A DNA stretch of 64,000 nucleotides from Heliorestis acidaminivorans (GTDB lineage Bacteria; Bacillota; Desulfitobacteriia; Heliobacteriales; Heliobacteriaceae), in contig NZ_WBXO01000005.1 of NCBI RefSeq assembly GCF_008933955.1, forward strand, positions 124,001 through 188,000, in the 5' to 3' direction. The translations under genes were made by a program, and so were the position numbers. Below are positions 26,871 through 35,716 of this stretch, piece after piece. How positions within the stretch are numbered: the stretch's first letter is position 1; each line of letters begins with the position of its first letter. The notes under the pieces are model-generated. The model searched no databases. It was given only the letters and a program-made list of their open reading frames with translations, and was not told the origin of the DNA.

Positions 26871-26945
26871 TATGATTCCTATTATTTTTTAATAGGTTCT
26901 TCCTGAACCTTGCAAGTATTGCTAACTAATTAGCACCTATATGTT

Positions 26946-27074
26946 TTAGAACTTTAAGGATTTAGCAGGAGTAGGCTCGGCATTCCGATCAAAAAGCTTT
27001 GTCTCAGCGAGAATTTTCTTAGCATTCTTGATTTTCTTACGGGCTACATTGTCAGTAAGATAAGTTTTAAACAC
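26946..27074 (-). CDS. 42-residue basic microprotein
   Basis: A short gene on the minus strand, starting at GTG 27074 eight bases after AGGAGG and ending at TAA. The product begins FKTYLTDNVARKKIKNAKK and ends PAKSLKF; it is basic, helical-looking, and has no cysteine, signal or membrane segment. Support comes from the strong ribosome binding site, a consensus-like promoter about 55 bases upstream, and an amino-acid-like codon pattern. I do not recognise a family. The promoter overlaps a Fur-like dyad, so an iron or metal response is possible. Confidence 0.6.
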   Translation of the reverse strand: MFKTYLTDNVARKKIKNAKKILAETKLFDRNAEPTPAKSLKF

Positions 27075-27358
27075 GATTAGTTCCTCCTCTAGATATTAAA
27101 TAGTCTGTTGAGAATTAATCTCAAATAGATTATACCCCAGAATGATAATCAATGTCAACACTTTCAACCTTTTTTCAAGGATTTTTAAGCAAAAAGTTAG
27201 CAAGTCAATGAAGTGCTAACAAGATCTGGACATAATGACGGCAATCTCCGGTAGTTATGGCTCTAAGGATACGTTAAAATCTTCTCATATGCACTATCGA
27301 AAGAGTGGAAAAGAACGTGTCAGTGAACAAGCTGGTAACGGGGTAAAGGGGTTAAGAT
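27075..27358. other. divergent intergenic region between microprotein and efflux operon
   Basis: A 284-base spacer. Its left part holds the microprotein promoter (listed separately). Further right is a perfect 7-base dyad GTTAGCA/TGCTAAC at 27196-27220. A 44-codon frame from ATG 27235 runs into the start of the efflux gene but has no ribosome binding site, so it is not called. The efflux operon promoter is not obvious. Confidence 0.55.
27108..27158 (-). promoter_or_regulatory. promoter with Fur-like dyad and palindrome
   Basis: On the minus strand TTGACA (27153-27158), an 18-base spacer and TATAAT (27129-27134) drive the 42-residue gene. The spacer contains TGATAATCA (27143-27151) within GAATGATAATCAAT, close to the core of a Fur box. 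Just downstream of the -10 is a perfect palindrome, TTGAGA-ATTAA-TCTCAA (27108-27124). Promoter elements are seen directly; Fur binding is inference. Confidence 0.65.
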
Positions 27359-29101
27359 ATGTTTACTAATAAAATGAAAGTATTATTAGAAAAAAAGAAA
27401 AGTTTAATGCTCCTGTTAGCTTTACTAATTGTAGTAGGTACTTCATATACCCTTTATGCCAACTTAGCGCTAGGGAACAGTGAGGAAGGGGAATTACAGA
27501 TCATTTCGGTAGAAAGAGGCACTGTAACGGAAAAAGTCTCTGTATCGGGAACTGTACAAGTACCTACTCAGTTAAACCTTGGTTTTTTGACGGGAAATAG
27601 TCAGATTACGTCAGTGCAAGTACAAGTTGGAGAAACGGTATCAGCAGGACAAGTGCTAGTAACACTCGATGATCGGATAGCCCAGACCCAAGTAGCTCAT
27701 GCTCGTGGAAACTTGTTAGCTGCCGAGGCTCGATTAGCCCAAGCAAGAGAAGGTGCTAATCAACAAACTATTGCCGTGCAAGAAGCTAATGTAGAAAAAG
27801 CGCGCGTAGCTTTGATAGGAGCGCAAAAAGATTTCGAAAACCAAGAGATTCTTTTTAACGATAGGTCTCAAGCTTATCAGCATCTCGTCAATGCTGAAAA
27901 TCAACTTGAGCAAGCAAGAATACAGCTTCGATCTGCTCAGGCGGGATTAGACAGTGCGCAGGCTAAGTTAGAAGCTTTGCGGCAAGGTCCATCCGAATCA
28001 GCTCTATATGCTCAAGAAGTAAGTGTAAAAGCCGCACAAAGTCAATACGATCATGCTCAAGCACAATTGCAAAATGCAATAGCTACAGAAGCTTCTCTTG
28101 ATGTAATTGGAGAAGCACAACGAACTGTCTATCAAGCTCAAATGTCTTTAGCTAATGCGCAAAAACAGCTCGATGATCTGCGTCGCTCTCCCGATTCTAA
28201 TCAACTAGCGCAAGGACAAGCAGCTGTAGCCCAAGCAAAAGCAGTTGTTGATCAAGCACAGGCTACAGTCCATTCTACAGAAAAAAATACGGAGATAGCG
28301 CGCATAAACTATGAAGATCGAGCTCAGGCAAAAGCTCAACTAGATCAAGTAGAAAATAGACTTCAACAGGCCCAAGCCAATTATGAAGCTACTAAGGCCC
28401 AGCTAATGCAGTTGCAATCACCACCAGAACGTTCTGCTGTTTTAGCGGCCGAAGGTTCTGTAGCTCAAGCTAGAGCTCACTTAGAACAACAATTGATTAA
28501 CCTCAACAACTTAACCTTGCGTGCGCCAATTGACGGTTTAATAGTGCAAGTGAACGGCAAAGTAGGAGAATTTCCTAATGCGGGAAGACCTTTTATTGTG
28601 CTTAATGATAGTAATAGTGAAGCTCTACAAGTAGTAGCACAGGTAAGTCAAGGTGATGTAGGACGCATTCAAGGCGGTATGGATGTCCTCTTTACAAGTA
28701 CAGCCTACCCTGATGAAGAATTCTACGGTAAAGTTTTAAGTGTTTCTCCAGAACCAACAATGCGTAATGGTGTTACTATGTATGATACAATCCTTTCTGT
28801 TGATGGAGAAGCCTTATTAAAACCAGGTATGACTGTTAATGCCATGATTACTGTTGCCCAAAAAGAGAATGTTTTGTTTGTCCCAGCAAGAGCCCTAGTT
28901 GAAGAAAAAGAGCAAGAAGGTGTCTATATCGTTTCCGATGATCAGACTTCTAAAGAGCCTATTTTTCAGCCTGTTACTGTTGGATTACTAAGCACTGATG
29001 TAATTGAGATTACTTCTGGGCTTACAGAAGGACAAGCTGTACTTGTTACTTTGCCGAGAAAAGAAGAACGTAAAGAGAGTAAGTCCATCTGGGATTTTTA
29101 G
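27359..29101 (+). CDS. HlyD/MacA-family efflux periplasmic-type adaptor
   Basis: Membrane-fusion/adaptor protein of 580 residues for an ABC exporter. One N-terminal membrane helix ([20 protein letters not shown]), a biotinyl-lipoyl half ([20 protein letters not shown]), a very long alpha-helical coiled-coil hairpin rich in Ala, Gln and Glu (about residues 115-370), the second lipoyl half ([20 protein letters not shown]), and beta-barrel and membrane-proximal domains. The coiled hairpin is longer than in most MacA proteins. In a Gram-positive cell this acts outside the membrane with MacB-like partners. The ABC ATPase starts 13 bases downstream. Confidence 0.9.
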   Translation: MFTNKMKVLLEKKKSLMLLLALLIVVGTSYTLYANLALGNSEEGELQIISVERGTVTEKVSVSGTVQVPTQLNLGFLTGNSQITSVQVQVGETVSAGQVLVTLDDRIAQTQVAHARGNLLAAEARLAQAREGANQQTIAVQEANVEKARVALIGAQKDFENQEILFNDRSQAYQHLVNAENQLEQARIQLRSAQAGLDSAQAKLEALRQGPSESALYAQEVSVKAAQSQYDHAQAQLQNAIATEASLDVIGEAQRTVYQAQMSLANAQKQLDDLRRSPDSNQLAQGQAAVAQAKAVVDQAQATVHSTEKNTEIARINYEDRAQAKAQLDQVENRLQQAQANYEATKAQLMQLQSPPERSAVLAAEGSVAQARAHLEQQLINLNNLTLRAPIDGLIVQVNGKVGEFPNAGRPFIVLNDSNSEALQVVAQVSQGDVGRIQGGMDVLFTSTAYPDEEFYGKVLSVSPEPTMRNGVTMYDTILSVDGEALLKPGMTVNAMITVAQKENVLFVPARALVEEKEQEGVYIVSDDQTSKEPIFQPVTVGLLSTDVIEITSGLTEGQAVLVTLPRKEERKESKSIWDF

Positions 29102-29114
29102 AGGAGAAGTAACA

Positions 29115-29804
29115 ATGACGGAAAAACCTTTGATTTTCCTTGATCGAGTTAATAAAGTTTACTCTTCAGGAGAAGAAGAAATATTTGCACTCCGAGAGAT
29201 TACAGTAGAAGTAGAAGAAGGGGAGTTTGTAGCTATCATGGGCTCTTCTGGTTCCGGTAAATCTACTATGATGAATTTACTGGGCTGTTTAGATAAGCCG
29301 ACAAAAGGTGATTATTATCTTGATAAGCAGGCTGTCGCAGAAGCAACTGAAGATGAACTAGCCCTAATTCGCAATAAAAAAATTGGTTTTGTCTTTCAAA
29401 ATTTCAACTTGTTGCCCAAATTATCAGCACTAGAAAATGTAGAGCTTCCTTTGCTCTATTCTGGAATGGCTACTGAGGAAAGAAGACAAAAAGCGGAAAA
29501 TGCTTTAGAAGCTGTTGGGCTTAGTCATCGTAAGCAAAACAAACCAACAGAGCTTTCAGGGGGACAACAACAGCGTGTTTCTATCGCAAGAGCTCTTGTC
29601 AATGAGCCCGTTATTTTGTTAGCTGATGAGCCAACTGGTGCGCTCGATAGTAGAACAACTACAGAAATTATGGAGATATTTCAAGAGCTACACCAAGCAG
29701 GCAAAACTATCATGATGGTTACTCATGAAGCAGAAATTGCAGAGTACGCAGAGCGACTGATTTTGTTTCGAGATGGTATGATTGTAGATGATAATAAGAG
29801 GTGA
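29115..29804 (+). CDS. MacB/LolD-type ABC transporter ATP-binding protein
   Basis: 229-residue ATPase. Walker [22 protein letters not shown]-loop FQNFNLL, signature [19 protein letters not shown], Walker [14 protein letters not shown] and switch His in [13 protein letters not shown]. This is the MacB/LolD subfamily, typical for MacAB-like export of peptides or antibiotics. ATG at 29115 follows AGAGGAGAAG; a longer upstream frame overlaps the adaptor gene and is not used. The permease gene overlaps by four bases. Confidence 0.93.
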   Translation: MTEKPLIFLDRVNKVYSSGEEEIFALREITVEVEEGEFVAIMGSSGSGKSTMMNLLGCLDKPTKGDYYLDKQAVAEATEDELALIRNKKIGFVFQNFNLLPKLSALENVELPLLYSGMATEERRQKAENALEAVGLSHRKQNKPTELSGGQQQRVSIARALVNEPVILLADEPTGALDSRTTTEIMEIFQELHQAGKTIMMVTHEAEIAEYAERLILFRDGMIVDDNKR

Positions 29805-31021
29805 GGCCCTTGAATTTTACAGAATCTCTATTACTATCTTTGCGCAGTTTGAAAGCTAACAAACTGCGCTCTTTTTTAACAACTTTAGGGATAATGATTG
29901 GCGTTGCCGCTGTCATAGCTCTCGTTGCACTAGGACAAGGCACCTCATCTCGCATTACGGCTAGCATTGAAAGCCTAGGTAGTAATTTGCTTATTGTTAC
30001 TCCAGGAGCTGTTCCACCTGACCAAAGGGAGCGAGCTGAAGAGCTTAATAGACTTACCTTAGAAGACTCAGCCGCCCTGAGTCGTCTAGAATCTATTGAT
30101 GCCGTAGCACCACAAGTTAGACGACAAGGTCAGGTTGTTTGGCACAATGAAAATTGGACAACAGTCGTAGAAGGCACTAGTTCTGAGTATATTGAAGTAC
30201 GCAATAGCGTAGTAGATGAAGGTCGATTTTTTAATCGTTTAGAAGCAAGGCGACAACAAAATGTAGTTGTACTTGGTGCAACAGTAGCAGAAAAGTTTTT
30301 TGAGTCTAATAGCAAAGGAATTGGCCAGGTTATAGAGATTAATCAGACACCTTTTACAGTCATTGGGATTTTAGAAAAACAAGGCAATCAAGGCTATGCT
30401 AATCAAGATGACCGCGTTATTATTCCAATTACTACAGCAATGGATCGACTTTTTCAGATCCAAGAGATTAATGCTATCTACTTATCGGCACGCTCTGCCG
30501 ATTTGATGGATCAAGCTCATGAAGAAGTAGAAAAAATCTTGAAGGTACAACGTAATGTTTCATCTACGGAAAACACTTATTTTCAGATTAGCTCGCAGTC
30601 ACAAATTTTGAGTACTGCCGAAGAGATTGGCAAGCTGATGACAGGATTGTTGGCTGGCATTGCCGCTATCTCACTTTTTGTTGGTGGTATAGGTATTATG
30701 AACATTATGCTTGTCTCTGTGACTGAGCGAACAAGAGAAATAGGTATTCGTAAGGCCATAGGTGCAACTAGAAGTGCCATAATGCAGCAGTTTATTATTG
30801 AAGCTGTTACACTTAGTCTCATAGGCGGCTTAATGGGCATTTTCTTTGGTCTAACTCTTTCGAAAATTATTGATTACTTTACGCCTTTGTCAACTCTTAT
30901 TTCTATAACTCCAATCTTATATGCTTTCTTCTTTTCTTTCCTTGTTGGTTTGATTTTTGGTGTTTATCCAGCGAGCAAAGCCTCAGCACTTGATCCTATT
31001 GAAGCCTTACGTCATCAGTAA
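29801..31021 (+). CDS. MacB/FtsX-family ABC transporter permease
   Basis: 406-residue permease with the MacB topology: membrane helix near residue 25-45 ([20 protein letters not shown]), a large extracytoplasmic domain (about 50-275), and three C-terminal helices with the conserved [19 protein letters not shown] and [21 protein letters not shown] at 29801 overlaps the ATPase stop; a TTG at 29810 following GAGGTGAGG is an alternative start. Together with the adaptor and ATPase it forms a tripartite-like efflux unit; no two-component or repressor gene is adjacent. Confidence 0.92.
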   Translation: MRPLNFTESLLLSLRSLKANKLRSFLTTLGIMIGVAAVIALVALGQGTSSRITASIESLGSNLLIVTPGAVPPDQRERAEELNRLTLEDSAALSRLESIDAVAPQVRRQGQVVWHNENWTTVVEGTSSEYIEVRNSVVDEGRFFNRLEARRQQNVVVLGATVAEKFFESNSKGIGQVIEINQTPFTVIGILEKQGNQGYANQDDRVIIPITTAMDRLFQIQEINAIYLSARSADLMDQAHEEVEKILKVQRNVSSTENTYFQISSQSQILSTAEEIGKLMTGLLAGIAAISLFVGGIGIMNIMLVSVTERTREIGIRKAIGATRSAIMQQFIIEAVTLSLIGGLMGIFFGLTLSKIIDYFTPLSTLISITPILYAFFFSFLVGLIFGVYPASKASALDPIEALRHQ

Positions 31022-31037
31022 AAAGCCTTGCTTTTGT

Positions 31038-31078
31038 GCTATAATGAGCTAGACGGTACAAGCACTTAGCTAGTGCTT
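31038..31078 (+). promoter_or_regulatory. extended -10 promoter with downstream dyad
   Basis: TGCTATAAT at 31037-31045 is an extended -10 element without a clear -35. About 15 bases downstream is a perfect dyad AAGCACT-TAGCT-AGTGCTT (31060-31078), at the expected transcript start of the MFS gene. It may be a repressor operator or a 5' stem-loop. Confidence 0.5.
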
Positions 31079-31114
31079 ACAAGAGTCTAATTACAAAGGA
31101 GTCAATGCTTTTAT

Positions 31115-32287
31115 ATGTTGCAATCTGAAAAGCTCTGGACCCGCAATTTTATTTTAATATGTCTAGCCAACTTGTTTATGTTTACAAGCTTTTACTTTTT
31201 GCTACCTACCTTGCCTATTTTTATTACAGAAGTATTACAGGGAAATGAAAGTCATGTTGGTTATATTATTGGAATTCTATCTCTAACAGCCGTACTTGTA
31301 AGACCTTTTGCTGGTTATCTACTAGATCAATGGAGCCGTAAAAAATTATTACTTACGGCTCTCCTTCTTTTTGCTCTTGCCACGGCGGCTTATCACTTGG
31401 TCACAGCAATAGCCGCTTTATTTATACTGCGAGCGCTACACGGTTTAACTTGGGGTGTTACAACAACTGGTACGGGAACTGTAGCGGCTGATGTGATCCC
31501 ACCGAAACGACGCGGTGAAGGGCTTGGCTACTATGGTCTCTCTAATACTTTGGCTATGGCAATTGGGCCTGCTCTCGGTTTATATATTCTAGATTTTGCT
31601 GGCTTTTCTATCTTATTCTCGGCCGCTGTTGCTCTGGCTCTATTTGCCTTTGTGGCAGTTATAGCTATGACCTATGAGGAAGAACATAAAGAGAATAGGG
31701 AGCAGAAAAACATAAAAAAAATCTCCCTCGATAGCTTTTATGAACGTCGTGTCCTTGCTTTATCAGCCATCATGTTCTTTACGGCTTTTGTGTATGGTGG
31801 CATCGTTTCTTTTATCACTCTTTTTGGTAACAACATTGGAATCATCAACGCTGGTAGCTATTTTCTTGCCTACGCTCTTGCGCTCATGGTTGTGCGACCG
31901 ATTGCAGGTAAGATTTTCGATCGCGAAGGACCTAATAGAATTATGGCCTTAGGCTTTATCAGCATTGTAGTTTCTTTTCTTCTACTTTACATGGCTCAGG
32001 GTATGAGTCTGTTTATCTTATCAGCTCTGTTCATGGGTTTAGGTTTTGGTATTGTACAGCCTTCTGTTGTAGCCATTGCTATTAATCGAGTAGAGCCTCA
32101 CCGTCGTGGCGCTACTAATGGAACTATTTTCAGTGCCTTCGATCTAGGTATTGGTTTTGGGTCGATCACCTTGGGTATCTTTTCTGAGTTCTACGGATTG
32201 TCTGCTATGTATCTTTTATGTGCTATCATTACTATAGTGCCTCTCATCTTTTTTTACTTCGGATCTAGAAGCCAACAGGATGCATAG
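31115..32287 (+). CDS. major facilitator superfamily transporter (12-helix)
   Basis: 390-residue membrane transporter with twelve predicted helices. The family A motif after helix 2 reads GYLLDQWSRKKLLL; the corresponding motif in the second half is KIFDREGPNRIMALGF. The region ALHGLTWGVTTTGTGTVAAD resembles motif C-type drug or sugar exporters (YfkF/staphyloferrin-exporter-like group). Single gene, with dyad-containing promoter and a terminator. Substrate unknown. Confidence 0.87.
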   Translation: MLQSEKLWTRNFILICLANLFMFTSFYFLLPTLPIFITEVLQGNESHVGYIIGILSLTAVLVRPFAGYLLDQWSRKKLLLTALLLFALATAAYHLVTAIAALFILRALHGLTWGVTTTGTGTVAADVIPPKRRGEGLGYYGLSNTLAMAIGPALGLYILDFAGFSILFSAAVALALFAFVAVIAMTYEEEHKENREQKNIKKISLDSFYERRVLALSAIMFFTAFVYGGIVSFITLFGNNIGIINAGSYFLAYALALMVVRPIAGKIFDREGPNRIMALGFISIVVSFLLLYMAQGMSLFILSALFMGLGFGIVQPSVVAIAINRVEPHRRGATNGTIFSAFDLGIGFGSITLGIFSEFYGLSAMYLLCAIITIVPLIFFYFGSRSQQDA

Positions 32288-32384
32288 TTTTTTGCTTTAC
32301 TTTTAGAGCCGCAAATAGAGTAGAGGCGAAAATAAAGGTTCGAAAAATAAAGGCTAACAAGAACATAGAAGGCCATAACAATGT

Positions 32385-32414
32385 AAGCATCCTAGACAAA
32401 AGGGTGCTTTTTTT
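32385..32414 (+). terminator. intrinsic terminator
   Basis: Arms AAGCATCC/GGGTGCTT with one G-T pair, 9-base loop, then a run of T. It lies about 100 bases after the MFS gene and before the hydrogenase operon. Confidence 0.75.
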
Positions 32415-32474
32415 CTTGCCTAAAAGAGCTAAAGTTCAAAAAACGTAAGTATAGTCTATAGAGGTGATCAAAGG

Positions 32475-32753
32475 GTGTGGAAAAAGTTTTTTCGCCAAGC
32501 TCGAAAGCGATTGAAGTCTCAGGAGATAACTTTATCACTTACCGAGCTTGCCCAATACGATGGAAAAGCAGGACGACGGGCTTATGTAGCCGTCGACAAT
32601 GTTATCTATGACGTAACAGAAGAGGCAACTTGGGAAGGGGCAACCCACTTCCGTCTTTTGGCGGGAAGAGATTTAACAGAGCCTTTTGGACGCTGTCATA
32701 GTGGAAGAAGAGACATTCTAGAAGGCTTGCCTCGAGTCGGTCGTCTTAGCTGA
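32475..32753 (+). CDS. cytochrome b5-like heme-binding protein
   Basis: Soluble 92-residue protein with a cytochrome b5-like heme/steroid-binding domain. LTELAQYDGKAGRRAYVAVD and VIYDVTEEATWEGATHF match the family; candidate heme ligands are His in THFRLLAG and His in RCHSGRRDIL. No signal peptide or membrane segment. It is the first gene of the hydrogenase operon, 18 bases before the small subunit, so it may carry electrons to or from the enzyme. GTG start behind GAGGTGA. Confidence 0.82.
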   Translation: MWKKFFRQARKRLKSQEITLSLTELAQYDGKAGRRAYVAVDNVIYDVTEEATWEGATHFRLLAGRDLTEPFGRCHSGRRDILEGLPRVGRLS

Positions 32754-32771
32754 CAGGAAGGAGGGAAAAAA

Positions 32772-33743
32772 TTGAAAGTTCCTCTATCCACTAGTTCGCC
32801 CCAGAAAAGAATGGAAAAAGGTGCAAAAGCAGTAGAAGAATTGATTGAAAAATGGAAAGTAAAAGCAAGAAGTAGTATTAAGCAGGGAGAAAAAAGAAAG
32901 AAACTTAAGCTGATATGGCTTGAATTAACAGGTTGTTCAGGCAATATTATCTCCCTTCTAAATGGTATCGATCCTGAACTAGAAGAATTATTAATGAATC
33001 ATATTGATCTCTGCTATAACAACAGTTTGATGACAGCAGAAGGAGAAGCGGCGATGGCACAACTATTTGCCTCAGCTGAAGAAGAATTTATTCTTGCTGT
33101 AGAAGGTGCTGTAGCGATGCAAGATCAGCGCTACAATATTATTGGACGTTACCAGGGTAAGCCTATCTCTGCCCAAGAGGCAATTCAATATTTTGGGCAA
33201 CGGGCTAGCTCCATCATTGCTGTAGGTACTTGTGCCACTTATGGGGGGATTTCTGCTAGCCGTCCCAACCCCAGTGGTTCAGTAAGTGTAGCTAAAGCTC
33301 TACAAACAATGCGTCAAGACATAGTTCAACTGCTAGGTTGTCCCTGTCACCCTGACTGGTTTATTGGTACTTTGGCGCACTTCATGCTATATGGGCAAGC
33401 ACCTGTTTTAGACAGCGAGAATCGACCGATTTTGTTTTACGGGATTACTATTCATGATAATTGTGAACGACGTTCTTTTTTTGAAAATAGAATTTTTGCA
33501 GAGCGCCTAGGTGAACAGACTTGCATGATCGCTTTAGGCTGTAGAGGTCCTATTACCAAAACAGATTGTCCCACACGACAATGGAATAGCTATCTAAACT
33601 GGCCTGTAGGTGCTAATACACCTTGCATTGGTTGTGCTCATCCCACCTTTCCCGATGGAACGGCACCTTTTGTGCAGTATGCTCAGAGAGCAAGAGGGAT
33701 GGAAAAAAGGGGGCAACATAATTGGCCATCCAAAAAAAAATAA
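32772..33743 (+). CDS. [NiFe] hydrogenase small subunit without Tat signal
   Basis: Iron-sulfur electron-transfer subunit, 323 residues. Cluster ligands lie in ELTGCSGN, VGTCATYGG, LLGCPCHPDW, the DNCERR stretch, GCRGPITKTDCP and CIGCAHPTFPDG. The N-terminus (MKVPLSTSSPQKRMEKGAK, then a charged helix) has no twin-arginine signal, so the enzyme is predicted to be cytoplasmic. TTG start behind GGAGGG. It overlaps the large subunit gene by 22 bases. The specific hydrogenase group was not determined. Confidence 0.93.
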   Translation: MKVPLSTSSPQKRMEKGAKAVEELIEKWKVKARSSIKQGEKRKKLKLIWLELTGCSGNIISLLNGIDPELEELLMNHIDLCYNNSLMTAEGEAAMAQLFASAEEEFILAVEGAVAMQDQRYNIIGRYQGKPISAQEAIQYFGQRASSIIAVGTCATYGGISASRPNPSGSVSVAKALQTMRQDIVQLLGCPCHPDWFIGTLAHFMLYGQAPVLDSENRPILFYGITIHDNCERRSFFENRIFAERLGEQTCMIALGCRGPITKTDCPTRQWNSYLNWPVGANTPCIGCAHPTFPDGTAPFVQYAQRARGMEKRGQHNWPSKKK

Positions 33744-35122
33744 GTCCGCTCACTAGAATGAGCGGCTTTTTAGAACTGGAAGTACAGATTGAAGGCCATA
33801 CCATTATAGAAGCTAAAAGTAGTAGTCTTTTATTTCGTGGTTTTGAATTAATGCTTCAAGGAAGAGATCCTCTTGATGCTATCTATTTTACACAGCGCAT
33901 CTGTGGCATATGCTCTACCGCTCATTCTGTAGCCTCTTCATTAGCTTTAGAAGAAGCCTTACAAGTAACTGTTACAGAGCAGGGGCGAACTCTACGAGAT
34001 CTTGTTCACAGTTGTGAATTCTTACAAAACCATCTTCGGCACTTTTACCTATATACACTTCCTGATTTTATAAAATTACCGCAAAAGCAATGCTTATATG
34101 AAAATAGTAGAGATTATAGGTTTCCACCGAAAATAAATGAATTACTGGTAGCAAATTATTTTCAAGCCTTTGAGATAAGTCGCCTAGCTCATGAGATGAT
34201 TGCAATCTTTGGCGGCAAAGCGCCTCACGATCACGGTATCTTCGTGGGAGGCTTGACTGTTCATCCCACTATTGATAAGATTAGCAAATTTCGCTCCCTA
34301 TTAAAGAAAATAAAAAGCTTTGCACTTGAAAAAATGCTCCATGATGTTTATACATTAGCTCATTATTATGAAGATTATTTTCAGATGGGGCAAGGACCTG
34401 GCCATCTATTAAGCTTTGGACTTTTTGCTGATTATCCTGAACAGAAACCTCACTATGTAGAAGAGGCCTTTTTGCCTTATAAAGGTGAAAAGAAGCAAGT
34501 TGATAAACAAAAGATTACAGAATCTTTAACTTATGCGTGGTATGAAGGAAAAGTAGAAGTACCTATGGAAGGGAAGACTATTCCCGATTTAGAAAAAGAA
34601 AAAGCCTACAGCTGGTCCAAAGCACCTCGCTATCAAGGCTATCCCTGTGAAGTAGGACCTCTAGCGAGACTAATTATAAGCGGTCAATATCCTAATCAGA
34701 TCTCCATGATGGACCGCACTATCGCGCGGGTACTTGAAGTTTTGCAAATTATCATAGTCATGGAAAAACTGTTAGACAAAGTAGAGTTAAACAGAGCACC
34801 TCAAGAAGTTTATCCAATCCCCAGTCGCAGTAAGGGTATTGGACTAACTGATACAACGAGAGGAACTCTCGGTCATTGGCTTACTATCCGAGAAGCGATG
34901 CTTTCTCACTATCAGGTTATAACACCGTCAGCTTGGAATCTTTCTCCACAAGATGAACGAGGAAAAAGAGGACCTGTTGAAGAAGCTCTTATCGGTACAA
35001 GAATAGAGAATCTTGATCACCCCGTAGAAATAGGGCGAATTGTTCGTTCTTTTGACCCCTGCATATCCTGTGCAACTCATGTTTATAGTGCCAAAGGGAG
35101 AAAAAGAATGACCATATTGTAA
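33722..35122 (+). CDS. [NiFe] hydrogenase large subunit
   Basis: Catalytic subunit, 466 residues, carrying the Ni-Fe(CN)2CO site. The N-terminal ligand motif is QRICGICSTAH and the C-terminal one RSFDPCISCATH, followed by VYSAKGRKRMTIL, a short extension of the kind cleaved after His by a maturation protease. The protein is compact compared with many group 1 large subunits. TTG start overlapping the small subunit end; an internal ATG at 33758 is less likely. The protease gene follows after 13 bases. hypA-F genes are not in the window. Confidence 0.94.
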   Translation: MAIQKKISPLTRMSGFLELEVQIEGHTIIEAKSSSLLFRGFELMLQGRDPLDAIYFTQRICGICSTAHSVASSLALEEALQVTVTEQGRTLRDLVHSCEFLQNHLRHFYLYTLPDFIKLPQKQCLYENSRDYRFPPKINELLVANYFQAFEISRLAHEMIAIFGGKAPHDHGIFVGGLTVHPTIDKISKFRSLLKKIKSFALEKMLHDVYTLAHYYEDYFQMGQGPGHLLSFGLFADYPEQKPHYVEEAFLPYKGEKKQVDKQKITESLTYAWYEGKVEVPMEGKTIPDLEKEKAYSWSKAPRYQGYPCEVGPLARLIISGQYPNQISMMDRTIARVLEVLQIIIVMEKLLDKVELNRAPQEVYPIPSRSKGIGLTDTTRGTLGHWLTIREAMLSHYQVITPSAWNLSPQDERGKRGPVEEALIGTRIENLDHPVEIGRIVRSFDPCISCATHVYSAKGRKRMTIL

Positions 35123-35135
35123 GGAGGGATTTTTT

Positions 35136-35636
35136 CTGAGCCAAAGAATCATCAAAGTAATCGGCCTGGGCAATGTACTTTGTCAGGATGATGGTCTTGG
35201 CGTCTATGCTGTTGAAAGGCTAGAAGAAGACTTACAAAGCGATGAAGAACAAGAATGGTGGAACTCAGACTTGTCACTAATCAAGGCAGAAACAGATGCT
35301 TGGTATGGACTGCAAGAATGCCTGTCCTCGTGGCAAGTTATCATTATAGATGCTTTAATAGGACCTTGTGAGCCTGGTACAATCTATCTAGTTCCGTTAA
35401 ACGAGTTGGAAGAAACAGAGTGGTCTAAGTCTTTGCATGGAGTAACCTTACTTCACCTAATAGCTCGCTATCGCAAAAAAGGTAAAATGATCAAAGGTTG
35501 GCTAATTGGTATGGAACCGGAAAGAATCGACTTAGGCTTTGGCTTAAGTCCTGTAGTAGAAGATAATATGGATGTTTTGCTAGAACAAGTAAAAGATATG
35601 GTAGAGTTAATGCAAGGGACTAGTATGGATAGTTGA
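35136..35636 (+). CDS. hydrogenase maturation protease (HyaD/HybD family) with apparent CTG start
   Basis: Nickel-dependent endopeptidase that trims the large-subunit C-terminus, about 166 residues. The family N-terminus IIKVIGLGNVLCQDDGLGVY is encoded from CTG 35136, seven bases after AGGAGGG; WQVIIIDALIGPCEPGTIY and LHGVTLLHL supply the other metal-site residues (Asp and His). Between the upstream stop (35109) and the CTG there is no ATG, GTG or TTG. The first standard codons further in (for example 35271) would delete the catalytic N-terminus. Confidence 0.88.
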   Translation: MSQRIIKVIGLGNVLCQDDGLGVYAVERLEEDLQSDEEQEWWNSDLSLIKAETDAWYGLQECLSSWQVIIIDALIGPCEPGTIYLVPLNELEETEWSKSLHGVTLLHLIARYRKKGKMIKGWLIGMEPERIDLGFGLSPVVEDNMDVLLEQVKDMVELMQGTSMDS

Positions 35637-35716
35637 AGAGTTACCAACTAATAAACAGGAAAATATAGTAGTCTTTACGAATCCACATGTCATGGTCAAA
35701 AAGGTGGATGAAAAAA

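Noticed and set aside
27235..27369. A 44-codon ATG frame running into the start of the efflux adaptor gene.
   Set aside because: No ribosome binding site and no coding-like character; probably chance.
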